The notes: generated from the sequence alone by a model not told the origin. A stretch of 62,148 nucleotides of DNA from Betaproteobacteria bacterium (GCA_025356445.1 JANXSZ010000022.1:1-62148), one strand, 5' to 3'; positions 44,912-54,104 are shown, numbered from the stretch's first letter. Numbers and translations are program-made.

Positions 44912-45722
44912 GCTGACTTTCCACAGTCAGGAAAACCTGGGTACAAAGGCCTTCCGTCAGCGCCAGTCGAGCCCAGGCTGACATCACCAACGGCGGAACC
45001 GTGTCGTTCTCAAAATGAGAGAGATCAAGCGCGTGAGCCATGTTATCGGCCACATGAACAACATCGGCCAAGCACTTGGCATTCGCCTGCGGTACTTCGT
45101 GATGCCCGGCAATAGCCGCAACGATAATCGGACTGAAATGCCAATGCTCGGCAACCAAACCGCCGACAACGGCATGGTCCGTCCCCAAAATGGCCAGTTC
45201 AGCCACATGCATCAAACAATCATGTTCGCGCTGGTAGTCAAGCACCTTGGCGTAGCGCTCCGCATACCCACTGACCATGACCAAGCGTCCAACATCATGC
45301 AACAATCCCAAGGTAAAGGCCTCGTCTTCATCCAGTTGAACGGCCTGTGCTAGCGCTTGCGCGCACAAGGCCGTGCCAATCGAATGACGCCAAAATGCTT
45401 CGAAGTCAAAACCCTGACAAGACAGATCGGCAAAACCACCCGCCAAACCTGCAGCCATAGCGATGTTGCGTACAGTGCGAAGACCCAGAATAGCCGTTGC
45501 TTCTGAAATCGAGGTCACCTGACGCGACATGCCATAGAACGAAGAGTTCGCCAGACGCAAAGTCTTTGCGACCAGCGCTTGGTCGTATGAAATTTTTACC
45601 GCCAACTGATCGGCGTTGATCCGATCGTCTTCGAGAGACTGCATCAACGCCATCACCACAGCAGGCAACGCCGGCAGGTCACGTACGCAGCGCAGAATTT
45701 CTGCCGTCGACAGCGAAGTCAT
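44880..45722 (-). CDS. HDOD-domain signalling protein
   Basis: The start at 45722 has AAGGAGG four bases upstream and overlaps the preceding stop by 4 bases; an ATG at 45749 would add nine residues. The 280-residue product is almost all HDOD domain: RDLPALPAVVMALMQSLEDD, LVAKTLRLANSSFYGMSRQV, AFTLGLLHDVGRLVMVSGYA, IAGHHEVPQANAKCLADVVH. HDOD domains resemble HD-GYP proteins but usually lack activity and act as signalling or assembly modules. Here it lies between a small unknown gene and a histidine kinase. Confidence 0.9.
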   Translation of the reverse strand: MTSLSTAEILRCVRDLPALPAVVMALMQSLEDDRINADQLAVKISYDQALVAKTLRLANSSFYGMSRQVTSISEATAILGLRTVRNIAMAAGLAGGFADLSCQGFDFEAFWRHSIGTALCAQALAQAVQLDEDEAFTLGLLHDVGRLVMVSGYAERYAKVLDYQREHDCLMHVAELAILGTDHAVVGGLVAEHWHFSPIIVAAIAGHHEVPQANAKCLADVVHVADNMAHALDLSHFENDTVPPLVMSAWARLALTEGLCTQVFLTVESQHEHVCTALLG

Positions 45723-46048
45723 ACCACCTCCTTGAGGCGATAGGCGCACACCATATGCAGCAGGGGATTGATTTGACCGGCCCGCAAGGCGTGCCTGAAC
45801 AGGTGTTGCATGCGCGCTTCGACCTGTGCCTGCACTTCGTTTACGTCATGGATGAGGTGTATTTCCTGTGTGGCTCTCGATTCGCTCACCGCCACCTTGT
45901 CGATCCCGCGTCTGCGCAGTCCGTCCAGTATGTTTCGCGTCAACAAGCTGCCTGCTGGCAACAGCAGTTGACCACTGCCATCGCTAACAGGCACGGCCAG
46001 TACCGCACCGTCAGATACGGTATCGATGGGCAGGACGAGATATTGCAT
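45719..46048 (-). CDS. Small conserved-type cytoplasmic protein of unknown function in the c-di-GMP cluster
   Basis: The 109-residue product has the segment LLLPAGSLLTRNILDGLRRRG, like sequences often found just before HD-GYP domains, where a lost N-terminal module may be recalled. A helical second half follows (VQAQVEARMQHLFRHALRAG). No catalytic site is visible. It overlaps the HDOD gene by 4 bases and lies 18 bases after the large PAS-EAL gene, so it is an integral operon member. I cannot name the family. Confidence 0.72.
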   Translation of the reverse strand: MQYLVLPIDTVSDGAVLAVPVSDGSGQLLLPAGSLLTRNILDGLRRRGIDKVAVSESRATQEIHLIHDVNEVQAQVEARMQHLFRHALRAGQINPLLHMVCAYRLKEVV

Positions 46049-46066
46049 GATGGCTCCGGGGAAGTC

Positions 46067-48994
46067 TCAGGTTGATCTGTTGGGTGTCAGCACCAGAAGC
46101 TTCCCTCGTGAGCGGGAGGTGCCACCCACAGCGCGACAAACCACCCGATATGACCGATCCGATACGTGGATGTCATGGTAATTTCCGTCCGCTGCACGCC
46201 ATACCGGCAGAAGATCCGCCGGTAACATATCGTTGGCATCCCGACCAAGGGCAAAGGTACCCCCAAAAATTGTCTCGGCATCAGCGTTGACAAACGCGAT
46301 CATGTCCTCAATGTCCACCCCAATGACGGCGGCAGGAATGTTATCGAGCACTTCGCGTGCCACACTCAGACTGTTTTCTTCACGCGAAATCTGTTCACGT
46401 TGGGTGGACAGCAGTTTCTGCAAACGCTCATTCACTTCGCTGAGTTCATGGTTTGCAACATGAACCGCGCTGCTCAGGCGGCGATTCTCATCGACCATCT
46501 CTTTCTGAGAAAAGGCCTCCGCGATATGTCCGCGCAAACGCTCATCGTCCCACGGTTTTGTCAGGAATTTGTAGATAGCGCCTTCGTTGATGGCATCTGT
46601 AATGGATTGCAGCTCGGTATAGCCTGAAAGCACCATGCGCACCGTGTCCGGATAAAGTTCTTTCGCACGCCGTAAGAACTCCACGCCAGTCATACCCGGC
46701 ATGCGCTGATCAGAGACGATCACATCAACCGAATGCTCCGCCATGCGTTGTAATCCCTGTACACCACTGCTTGCGGTGACTATGGTGTAGCCATCACGGC
46801 GCAATAGCCGCTTGAGCGAAGAGACGATGCCGTCTTCGTCATCGACAAGCAGCAAAGTTCGCTGATGGGTTCGCCTCAACAGCAGGTGCTCCGGCAAACG
46901 CCGCCCCTCAAGCAGGAAAGTTTTCATGGCGACAACATCCAGCGGAGCACTGAAATATTGACCCTGAATCTGATCGCAATGGTTTGCCATCAGCAAAGCC
47001 AATTGGCCCTCGGTCTCGACGCCTTCTGCAAGAACCTTTTTCTGAAGGCTGTGTGCCATGGTGATGATGGCGCGCGTCATAGACACATCCTGCGATGCGG
47101 CAGTAACGTCGTGCACGAAGGAGCGGTCCACCTTGATGACATCAATCGGTAAGGTGCGCAAATAGCTCAGGCTGGAATAGCCGGTGCCAAAATCGTCCAG
47201 CGAAATTTCAACACCCAGTGCCTTGAGTTCCCCCAGAACCCGCGTCACATGCGTTCTCTCGCCCATCAGGACGCCTTCCGTGATTTCCAGGCCCAACTGA
47301 CGCGGATCCAGCCCTGTTTCGACCAAAATAGACTGAATGCGCTGAACAATATCAGGCTGCTGCAATTGACGTGCAGACAGGTTGACGGAGACACACAGGG
47401 GAGCCAAGCCACTGCGCTGCCATGCCAAGATCTGCAAGCACGCTGTGCGCAACACCCATTCGCCGATAGGCACGATCAGGCCACATTCTTCCGCGACCCG
47501 GATGAATTCGGAACGAGACACCTTTTGCATGTCTGTAGAGTTCCATCTCAGCAGAGCCTCTGCGCCAATCACTGCACCACTCAGCAAATCGACTTTGGGT
47601 TGATAGTGCAGTTCGAATTCACCTTGATCCAATGCACGGCGCAGGCCGGTTTCCATCGCCAGCCGGGAAATCGCAATGGAATGCATATCACTGCTGAAAA
47701 CGCAAACATGGTTTTCTCCCAACTCATGGGCCCTGTACATGGCCGCCTGCGCTTGATGCAACAGCTTGTCCGGATCATCACCATGCGTCGGAAACAGCGC
47801 GATGCCTATGCCGCAACTCACCTTGATTTCACTGTTGCCCACAGCAAAAGGTTGCCCAAGAATGTCAATCAGAGAAGCAGCGACAGAACGCGCCAACTGT
47901 TCGTCCGCAGCGCCTTCGCGAACCAGCAGCAAAGCGAACTCGCCACCGCCAAAATGCGCCAGGGAATCATCGTGACTCGCCTCAGCTTGCAATCGCGCAC
48001 CAATCCTGGCGAGCAACTGGTCGCCAGCGGCGTAGCCCAGGGATTCGCTGACCAATTTCAGCCGGTCGATCTGAATACCAAGAACCGCAACCTGGCGATT
48101 TCCTCGGCGTGCTTCACGGACGCGTATTTCCAGCCACTCGGTCATCCCGTTGCGGTTGGGTAAGCCAGTGGCTTCATCGGAATGAATAAGGCGGTCCAGA
48201 CGCTGCTCTGCCGCGTGCTGCAACGTTATATCCTGCAATATCATGATTGCCCGTATCAGATCGCCTTGGGCATCCGCCTCAACCAGCCCACGGTGTAGCA
48301 CCGTACGCAGCCCCCCGTCCGCATGGACGATGCGGTGCTGAAATTCACAAACCTCATCCAGAGACACACCTTCGCTGATGGCCCGTACATAGGGCTGCTC
48401 GGCCGTTGGCACACGTGAAATCAGCCAGTCACGCGTCACGGGTGTATCGTCTGTAGGCTCACCAAAAATGGCATACATGCCCGGAGACAACTTCATGCTC
48501 CCCGTGGCCAAATCGATTTCTGCCGAGCCAATACGCGCCAGGTCTTCTGCATTACTGAGCAACTGGGCGCGCTGCTGCGCCACACGCGTAGCGTGCTTCA
48601 TGGCACTCACGTCATGCATGGTGACCAGATGGGCATCCTCGTCAGCCCAATGAATACGAATACCACAGACTTCCGCACTGAAGCGAGATCCATTTCTTCG
48701 AATGCACTCAATCTCGTAAGTGTGTCCAAGCACGCCGACCAGACGGGCTTTTGCCTGCTCCCGCGCAAGATCCCGGCATTCCGGTGCGGTCAGCAAAAAG
48801 GGATCCATCCCAGCAAGCATTTCCTCTTGGGAGTAGCCAAAGATCTGTGCTAATTTCAGGTTGGCAAAAACAAAACGGTTATTCTGGATAACAAACACGG
48901 CCGCTTGTACCTGCTCAATCAGAACGCGGTACATAGCGGCTGAAAGTTCAAAAGTGAGCGAGCTTGCGGCAGGAATGATTTGCAGAGTGTTCAT
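46067..48994 (-). CDS. PAS-PAS-GGDEF-EAL-receiver-PAS protein (cyclic-di-GMP signalling)
   Basis: Starting at 48994 (MNTLQIIPAASS) gives 975 residues; an upstream ATG at 49054 adds 20. From the N-terminus: two PAS domains (about 15-130 and 140-245), a GGDEF domain (about 265-420) with the altered site FGGGEFALLL, and an EAL domain (about 430-680). The EAL domain has GAEALLRW, LEITEGVL, DDFGTGYSSL and IKVDRSFV intact. A receiver (about 700-820; Asp in VIVSDQRMPGMTGVEFLRRA), a coiled coil and a last PAS (about 865-940) follow. The EAL set suggests active phosphodiesterase, while GGGEF argues against cyclase activity. It is the first and largest gene of the operon. Confidence 0.92.
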   Translation of the reverse strand: MNTLQIIPAASSLTFELSAAMYRVLIEQVQAAVFVIQNNRFVFANLKLAQIFGYSQEEMLAGMDPFLLTAPECRDLAREQAKARLVGVLGHTYEIECIRRNGSRFSAEVCGIRIHWADEDAHLVTMHDVSAMKHATRVAQQRAQLLSNAEDLARIGSAEIDLATGSMKLSPGMYAIFGEPTDDTPVTRDWLISRVPTAEQPYVRAISEGVSLDEVCEFQHRIVHADGGLRTVLHRGLVEADAQGDLIRAIMILQDITLQHAAEQRLDRLIHSDEATGLPNRNGMTEWLEIRVREARRGNRQVAVLGIQIDRLKLVSESLGYAAGDQLLARIGARLQAEASHDDSLAHFGGGEFALLLVREGAADEQLARSVAASLIDILGQPFAVGNSEIKVSCGIGIALFPTHGDDPDKLLHQAQAAMYRAHELGENHVCVFSSDMHSIAISRLAMETGLRRALDQGEFELHYQPKVDLLSGAVIGAEALLRWNSTDMQKVSRSEFIRVAEECGLIVPIGEWVLRTACLQILAWQRSGLAPLCVSVNLSARQLQQPDIVQRIQSILVETGLDPRQLGLEITEGVLMGERTHVTRVLGELKALGVEISLDDFGTGYSSLSYLRTLPIDVIKVDRSFVHDVTAASQDVSMTRAIITMAHSLQKKVLAEGVETEGQLALLMANHCDQIQGQYFSAPLDVVAMKTFLLEGRRLPEHLLLRRTHQRTLLLVDDEDGIVSSLKRLLRRDGYTIVTASSGVQGLQRMAEHSVDVIVSDQRMPGMTGVEFLRRAKELYPDTVRMVLSGYTELQSITDAINEGAIYKFLTKPWDDERLRGHIAEAFSQKEMVDENRRLSSAVHVANHELSEVNERLQKLLSTQREQISREENSLSVAREVLDNIPAAVIGVDIEDMIAFVNADAETIFGGTFALGRDANDMLPADLLPVWRAADGNYHDIHVSDRSYRVVCRAVGGTSRSRGKLLVLTPNRST

Positions 48995-49533
48995 TGCTGG
49001 GCCTGTCCGTGGGCATTTGGCTGCGTGAAGGACTCCGCCTCCATTCCATTGCAAGCACCCCTAGGCTCGCAGGTGTAAAAGCCGACAGAAAGTGCGTGCA
49101 TACGCCACCCGTCATGCGGTATCAAGCGTTGCTGATGTCGGTCGATCTCCTTCATGAGGCACCCCTTTTTTACAAGCTCCATGCAACTTGCATCAGGTTG
49201 TACTCTCCTTCGAGTGATGGCCAACCCGTCAAGAGAGTTCTCCATTCAGACATCGTGGATATCCGGATCCGAGACTCCAGTGACCCGTCCTGCGATAGGT
49301 TGATACCTAAAGTTGAAAAAATTGTCAGCGAACAAGCATCAGCTTGTGGTGGGTAAGTCGTTGATATCGATCACCCAGAAGTTGCCCACCATAAGGGAAC
49401 GGCGGCAGGTTCGCCAGCCACAGCCCAATGGCCATTGCTTTTCCCAGCAGCCTCAGCGGGCCAACCAGGCCATCCGGATGATCGGCTCCACCTGGGATTT
49501 CGCCCACGCCGCCGACCGCCTGTGCGCTGACGA
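48995..49533. other. 539-base region without a supported gene
   Basis: Between the start of the PAS-EAL gene and the stop of a LysR gene there is no frame I recognise. A plus-strand open stretch of 85 codons (49313-49570) ends MIGSTWDFAHAADRLC... but has no ribosome site or known motif and overlaps the LysR gene end. It could be a remnant of a lost gene. The region is somewhat more A/T-rich near 49150-49350, where the promoter of the signalling operon probably lies. Confidence 0.5.
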
Positions 49534-50451
49534 TCAAATCTGGTTGGACTTCAAAGAACCTGCCGAATAGGCTTGCACGGCCAGCATGCGGAAGCGGCTG
49601 GCGGATGCACTTTCAGACTCCGCCATGTAGGCCAGCGACAAACCAATCACCGCCTCAGCCGGAAAATCCACAAAAGGCCGGTAAACGATTTTGTCGCTCA
49701 CAAAGCGCTGCATCACCGATGGCACCAGCGCCACACCCAGCCCGCTTTCCACCAGCGCCAGCACGGTTTGCACCTGTACCGCCTGCTGGGTCACACGCGG
49801 AATGAACCCAGCCTGCTGGCAAGCAAACATGGCCGTGCTGTGTAAGCCCGCAGCTTGGGTGGGCGAATACATGATGAAAGGCTCGCCCGCCATGTCAGCC
49901 AACTTGAGCAGCCCCTTGTCGGCCAATGGATTGCCTCGTGGCAAGGCGGCAATGTAGTCCTCGCGCTGCAAGGGCACCAGCGTGGCCTTGCAGGGGTGCA
50001 GCAGAGGCACGCGCACCAGGCCAATGTCCAGCGTGTTGTCTTCCAGCTGCTGCATGATGGCCAGCGAAGTGGCTTCGCGCAGCACCAACTCCACACCAGG
50101 GTACTGGGCGCGGTACAGCGGCAGCAGGGTTTGCAGCATGCCGTAGCTGGCCGAACCGACAAAACCTATCTGCAACGTGCCGCCTGTGCCGTCCAGCGTG
50201 CTCTTGGCGGTTTCCCGCAGTTGCCCGCTGTGAAACAACAGTTTTTTAGCCTCTATCAGCACCGCGCGGCCGCTGGGCGTAAGCGACACGCCGGTGGATT
50301 CGCGGTTGAACAGCTTCACCCCCAGGTCGGCTTCCAGCTTCTGGATAGACACCGACAGCGGCGGCTGCGCCATGTGCAGGCGTTCGGCAGCACGCCGAAA
50401 ATTCAGCGTCTCGGCAAGGGTGACAAAGTGGCGTATACGGCGCAGGTCCAT
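49534..50451 (-). CDS. LysR-family transcriptional regulator, divergent from an acyl-CoA dehydrogenase pair
   Basis: The start at 50451 (MDLRRIRHFVTLAETLNFRR) was preferred because the LysR helix-turn-helix begins immediately; codons back to 50532 are open but unlike the family. The 305-residue product has AAERLHMAQPPLSVSIQKLE (recognition helix) and an effector domain (about 90-290). It is transcribed away from the gene at 50709 across 257 A/T-rich bases, so it likely controls that pair. It is probably responsive to a pathway acid; the inducer is unknown. Confidence 0.9.
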   Translation of the reverse strand: MDLRRIRHFVTLAETLNFRRAAERLHMAQPPLSVSIQKLEADLGVKLFNRESTGVSLTPSGRAVLIEAKKLLFHSGQLRETAKSTLDGTGGTLQIGFVGSASYGMLQTLLPLYRAQYPGVELVLREATSLAIMQQLEDNTLDIGLVRVPLLHPCKATLVPLQREDYIAALPRGNPLADKGLLKLADMAGEPFIMYSPTQAAGLHSTAMFACQQAGFIPRVTQQAVQVQTVLALVESGLGVALVPSVMQRFVSDKIVYRPFVDFPAEAVIGLSLAYMAESESASASRFRMLAVQAYSAGSLKSNQI

Positions 50452-50591
50452 GGGTGGGGTATCGTGTTTCGCATCCAGCATAACTGAGCCAGCGTGCATG
50501 GCTTTAGTCTTTGGCCAGCGCAGGCCATCCAAGATCTAAATATCAATGTGCAAATAAGCAATATTCAAATAGTATCAATTTACTTTTACAG

Positions 50592-50620
50592 TTGTCAAAA
50601 TATTGATACCGAACCACTAT
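50592..50620 (+). promoter_or_regulatory. Candidate sigma-70 promoter of the acyl-CoA dehydrogenase pair
   Basis: TTGTCA (50592-50597) and CACTAT (50615-50620) are separated by 17 bases in the A/T-rich gap upstream of the gene at 50709. The -10 box is weak, as is common for LysR-activated promoters. ATATTGATA and ATATCAAT sequences around it could be regulator sites, but no clean palindrome was found. Confidence 0.4.
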
Positions 50621-50708
50621 CAACTATCCCGCATTAAATATTGGACGGTATCAGAACGACTCCCTATGCTTCGCCCTTCATGCCAGCCCTGCACCGAAGG
50701 AGAATCCA

Positions 50709-51866
50709 TTGAGCAACCTGTTGTCCGCCTTTCGGCTCGCGACACTCCCGCCCGCAACAAACGCGTTCCGGGCCGAAGTCAAAGCCTTTCTCCAAACCCA
50801 TATGGAGGCCACGCCGCCCGATATACGGGCCCGGTCGTGGATGGGTTTCAGCGCCGCCTTCAGCCAAAAGCTGGCGGCACGCGGCTGGGTGGGTGTCACC
50901 CTACCCGCGCAGTACGGCGGGGCCCAGCTGGATGCGTTTTCGCGCTTTGTGTTGGTGGAAGAGCTGCTGGCCATCGGCGCGCCGGTGTCGGCCCACTGGA
51001 TCGCCGACCGGCAAAGCGGCCCGCTGATCTACAAGTTCGGCACCGAAGCCCAGCGCCAGTTCTACCTGCCCAAGATCTGCGCCGGACAGGCGTTTTTCTG
51101 CATCGGCATGAGCGAGCCCAATGCCGGGTCGGACCTGGCCAGCGTCGGCACCCGCGCCACCCGCGGCGACGGCGGCTGGCGGCTCAATGGCCGCAAAATC
51201 TGGACCACCAACGCCCACCACTGCCACTACATGATTGCGCTGGTGCGCTCCTCGGGCGAGCCGCAAGACCGGCAAAAAGGCCTGTCGCAGTTCATCATCG
51301 ACCTGGCGCTGCCCGGCATTACCGTGCGCCCCATCCACGACCTGGCGGGCGATGCCCACTTCTCCGAAGTATTCTTTGACGACGTGCTGCTGGCCGACGA
51401 TGCCCTCATCGGCACCGAAGGCAGCGGCTGGGAGCAGGTCAATGCCGAGCTGGCTTTCGAGCGCAGCGGCCCCGAGCGCGTCTACTCCAGCATCGTGCTG
51501 CTCGAGCACTGGATCCACTGCCTGCGCCGCAGCCCGGATGCCGCCCGTCACGCCGGGACGGTGGGCCGCTTGGCCACCCACCTGGCAACCTTGCGCAATA
51601 TGTCCATTGCCGTGACCCACAAGCTGGTGCTGGGTGAAAGCCCGGTGGTCGAAGCCGCGCTGATCAAGGACATCGGCACCGAATTCGAGCAAAGTATTCC
51701 CGCCCTGATCGAAGCCGCCATAGCCTGCGACCCCGATGCCCTGGTCGACCCCGACCTGTACCGCACCCTGGCCTATGTCAGCCAGGTCGCGCCCACCTAT
51801 TCGCTGCGCGGCGGCACCCGCGAAATCCTGCGCGGCATGATTGCTCGCGGCCTCGGCCTGCGCTGA
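50709..51866 (+). CDS. Acyl-CoA dehydrogenase, probable catalytic subunit of a two-subunit enzyme
   Basis: The 385-residue protein starts with TTG behind an AAGGAG site at 50697. It has the dehydrogenase fold: FRAEVKAFLQTHMEATPPDI, FCIGMSEPNAGSDLASVGTR, NGRKIWTTNAHHCHYMIAL, and C-terminal LRGGTREILRGMIARGLGLR. The usual C-terminal catalytic Glu (EGT) is replaced (GGT), but FERSGPERVYSS offers a Glu where isovaleryl-CoA and steroid-type enzymes carry theirs. Together with the shorter dehydrogenase gene 32 bases downstream it resembles heteromeric acyl-CoA dehydrogenases of steroid or branched-chain breakdown. The substrate is unknown. Confidence 0.87.
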   Translation: MSNLLSAFRLATLPPATNAFRAEVKAFLQTHMEATPPDIRARSWMGFSAAFSQKLAARGWVGVTLPAQYGGAQLDAFSRFVLVEELLAIGAPVSAHWIADRQSGPLIYKFGTEAQRQFYLPKICAGQAFFCIGMSEPNAGSDLASVGTRATRGDGGWRLNGRKIWTTNAHHCHYMIALVRSSGEPQDRQKGLSQFIIDLALPGITVRPIHDLAGDAHFSEVFFDDVLLADDALIGTEGSGWEQVNAELAFERSGPERVYSSIVLLEHWIHCLRRSPDAARHAGTVGRLATHLATLRNMSIAVTHKLVLGESPVVEAALIKDIGTEFEQSIPALIEAAIACDPDALVDPDLYRTLAYVSQVAPTYSLRGGTREILRGMIARGLGLR

Positions 51867-51898
51867 ACCAGACCAGACTTGACCAGAGAACCCACACC

Positions 51899-52873
51899 AT
51901 GTTTGCAGAAGCCATTGAAGACATCCTGAAAGACCAATGCACCGCCACTACCGTGCGGGCCATTGAATCCGGCGGTACTTCCGCCCCACTCTGGCAGGCC
52001 ATTGAAGAAGCAGGCTTTCTGGAGCTATTGGCCACCGAGGCCGATGGCGGTGCCGAGCTGGGCCTGCCCGACCTGTTCCCGATTTTCAGCAGCTTTGGCC
52101 GCTACGCCGTGCCGCTGCCGGTGGCCCAAAGCATTGTGGCCCGCAGCCTGCTCGCACCCCATGCCGTGCCCGCAGGCCGCATCACCCTGGCCAATTCCCT
52201 GCGCCGCACGGCCGAAGGCCAGACTATTTGCGCGCTGACCCCCTTGGGCCTGGTGGCCGACTACGTGCTGGCCCGCGATGGCGACGGCATGCTGCTGCTA
52301 CCCGTGGCCAGCGCGCAATGCACTCCCACCGGCGTGCACCGCAGCCAGACCGCCACCCTGGTCTGGAACGATACCGGTGCTGCCACCCGCCTGCCCACCG
52401 GCGGTGCCGCGCTGACCGCCTGGGCTGCTGCCCTGCACGCCGCCCTGCTCAGCGGTGCCATGACACGGGTGTTTGAAATGACGCTACAGCACTGCAACGA
52501 CCGCAGCCAGTTTGGCAAGTCGCTAGGCAAGTTCCAGGCGGTGCAGCACCAGTTGAGTGTGATGGCCGAGCACACCGCTGCCGCATCCATCGCTGCCGAA
52601 GCGGCCTTCCACACCACCGAGGCGGCACCCAGTTTGCTGGCTGCCGCCATGGCCAAGTCGCGCACCAGCGAAGCCGCCGGACTCGTGGCCGCCATCGCCC
52701 ATGCCCTGCACGGCGCGATCGGGGTGACCGAAGAATACGATTTGCAACTGCTGACCCGCCGTCTGCACGAATGGCGCATGGCCCACGGCTCCGAAGCGCA
52801 CTGGAACCTGCTGATCGGCCACAGCGTGCTGGCCAGTAAGCTGCCTTTGCTGGATTTTGTGCGTACTGTATAG
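51899..52873 (+). CDS. Acyl-CoA dehydrogenase-like subunit, probably non-catalytic partner
   Basis: The 324-residue protein is shorter than usual. Its N-terminal part is a compressed dehydrogenase domain (WQAIEEAGFLELLATEADGG) and its C-terminal helical domain has the FAD/tetramer motifs CNDRSQFGKSLGKFQAVQHQ and HALHGAIGVTEEYDLQLLTR. No catalytic Glu of either known position is evident. Pairs of this type in steroid-degrading bacteria form heterotetramers in which one subunit lacks the base. It follows the catalytic-type gene by 32 bases. Its start lies two bases after a stretch of A and C without a clear ribosome site. Confidence 0.85.
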   Translation: MFAEAIEDILKDQCTATTVRAIESGGTSAPLWQAIEEAGFLELLATEADGGAELGLPDLFPIFSSFGRYAVPLPVAQSIVARSLLAPHAVPAGRITLANSLRRTAEGQTICALTPLGLVADYVLARDGDGMLLLPVASAQCTPTGVHRSQTATLVWNDTGAATRLPTGGAALTAWAAALHAALLSGAMTRVFEMTLQHCNDRSQFGKSLGKFQAVQHQLSVMAEHTAAASIAAEAAFHTTEAAPSLLAAAMAKSRTSEAAGLVAAIAHALHGAIGVTEEYDLQLLTRRLHEWRMAHGSEAHWNLLIGHSVLASKLPLLDFVRTV

Positions 52874-53189
52874 GCTTTCAGCCCCACCAAGACAATCGCC
52901 TCAGCACCTTGCGGCAGATGCAGGCTCTTGGCCAGGAGATGCGCCACTCACACGCAAGCAAGCCCATGAAAAGCCCGCCTGATAAAATAACGGGCTGTAG
53001 CAAGCTTGAAATTGCTGGCACGCAATGCCCCCTTGGTATCTCATGCCAACCCAAAATTTCTGCGGCGTAGATCATGGGCAAGACACACATTTCCAAGAAA
53101 AATTCCAATGAAAATCAACAGCTTATAGCCCATCTTGAGCTTCAAGTGCACAACATTCAGTAATTCTCAAGTAATCACACGGCATAACT
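52874..53189. other. 316-base region before gmk without a supported gene
   Basis: No supported gene. A minus-strand frame of 76 codons has no ribosome site or family likeness. It contains a weak hairpin (AGCCCG-N13-CGGGCT, 52972-52996) and an imperfect 7-bp inverted repeat TTGGTAT-CTC-ATGCCAA (53033-53049). Near the gmk start is AAAATCAACAGCTTATAGCC (53109-53128), which may be a decayed copy of the dispersed repeat. The promoter of gmk must lie here but no clear box is seen. Confidence 0.45.
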
Positions 53190-53813
53190 ATGGACTATCC
53201 TGGTAATCTTTTTGTGGTGGCAGCCCCTAGCGGCGCTGGCAAATCCAGCTTGGTCAAGGCCTTGCAAGAACTGGATTCGCGGGTTCAACCCTCGGTCTCG
53301 CACACCACCCGCGCGCCAAGAGGACAAGAAAAGCACGGCCGCGAATACTTTTTCATCTCAGAACCCGAGTTTGACGCGATGGTCGGGCAGAACGCCTTTG
53401 TCGAATGGGCACATGTCCACGGCTACCGCTATGGCACGTCCAAAAGAGCGATTGAAGAACGCATGGCCCAAGGGGCTGATGTGATTTTGGAAATAGATGT
53501 CCAAGGCGCAGCCCAGATCAAAAAGGTGTTTGCTAACGCGGTGCTGATTTTCATATTGCCTCCCAGCTGGGAAGAGTTGCAGTCCCGCTTGCAACGGCGC
53601 GGTGAAGACAGCCCGGAGGTGATTGAAACGAGGCTTAAGAACGCTGCTGTGGAGATGGCTCACGCCCGCGGATTTGATTTCGTTATAATTAATGAGTTAT
53701 TTGAGCGTGCTTTGTTCGACATTAAAACTATTGTCCATGCGCAACGCCTCAAGTTTGCGGCACAACACCGTGCAAGGGCTGATGTGTTTGCTGCGCTGAA
53801 CATCACGCTCTAG
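53190..53813 (+). CDS. gmk: Guanylate kinase
   Basis: The 207-residue protein has the P-loop [20 protein letters not shown] (about 8-27), [20 protein letters not shown] and the lid/NMP region [20 protein letters not shown]. It phosphorylates GMP to GDP with ATP and is essential in guanine nucleotide supply. It precedes rpoZ and spoT/relA, an order frequent in proteobacteria. Confidence 0.97.
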   Translation: MDYPGNLFVVAAPSGAGKSSLVKALQELDSRVQPSVSHTTRAPRGQEKHGREYFFISEPEFDAMVGQNAFVEWAHVHGYRYGTSKRAIEERMAQGADVILEIDVQGAAQIKKVFANAVLIFILPPSWEELQSRLQRRGEDSPEVIETRLKNAAVEMAHARGFDFVIINELFERALFDIKTIVHAQRLKFAAQHRARADVFAALNITL

Positions 53814-53884
53814 GCCTTTTGCCTCTTTTTGAATAGAGGCGCACACTGACCGCCGCCCTGTCCACTGTTTCCCGGAGAAGATTT

Positions 53885-54088
53885 ATGGCCCGCATCACCG
53901 TTGAAGACTGCTTAGAGAAAATCCCCAACCGCTTTCAACTCGTGTTGGCGGCAACCTACCGGGCACGCATGCTGAGCCAAGGCCATACCGCCAAGATTGA
54001 CAGCAAAAACAAACCCGCTGTAACCGCGTTGCGCGAAATTGCCGCCGGCAAAATTGGCCTGGAAATGCTGAAAAAAGTACCGGGCTAA
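53885..54088 (+). CDS. rpoZ: RNA polymerase omega subunit
   Basis: The 67-residue protein begins [20 protein letters not shown], the invariant start of RpoZ, and includes [15 protein letters not shown]. It helps assemble RNA polymerase and forms part of the ppGpp binding site. It lies between gmk and the ppGpp synthetase/hydrolase gene and is closed by a strong terminator at 54105-54132. A GGAGAAG site precedes the ATG. Confidence 0.97.
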   Translation: MARITVEDCLEKIPNRFQLVLAATYRARMLSQGHTAKIDSKNKPAVTALREIAAGKIGLEMLKKVPG

Positions 54089-54104
54089 ACACCCTGGACC
54101 TCGC

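Noticed and set aside
49313-49570. 85-codon plus-strand frame as a gene
   Set aside because: No ribosome site, no known motif, and overlap with the well-supported LysR gene; reported only as a possible remnant.
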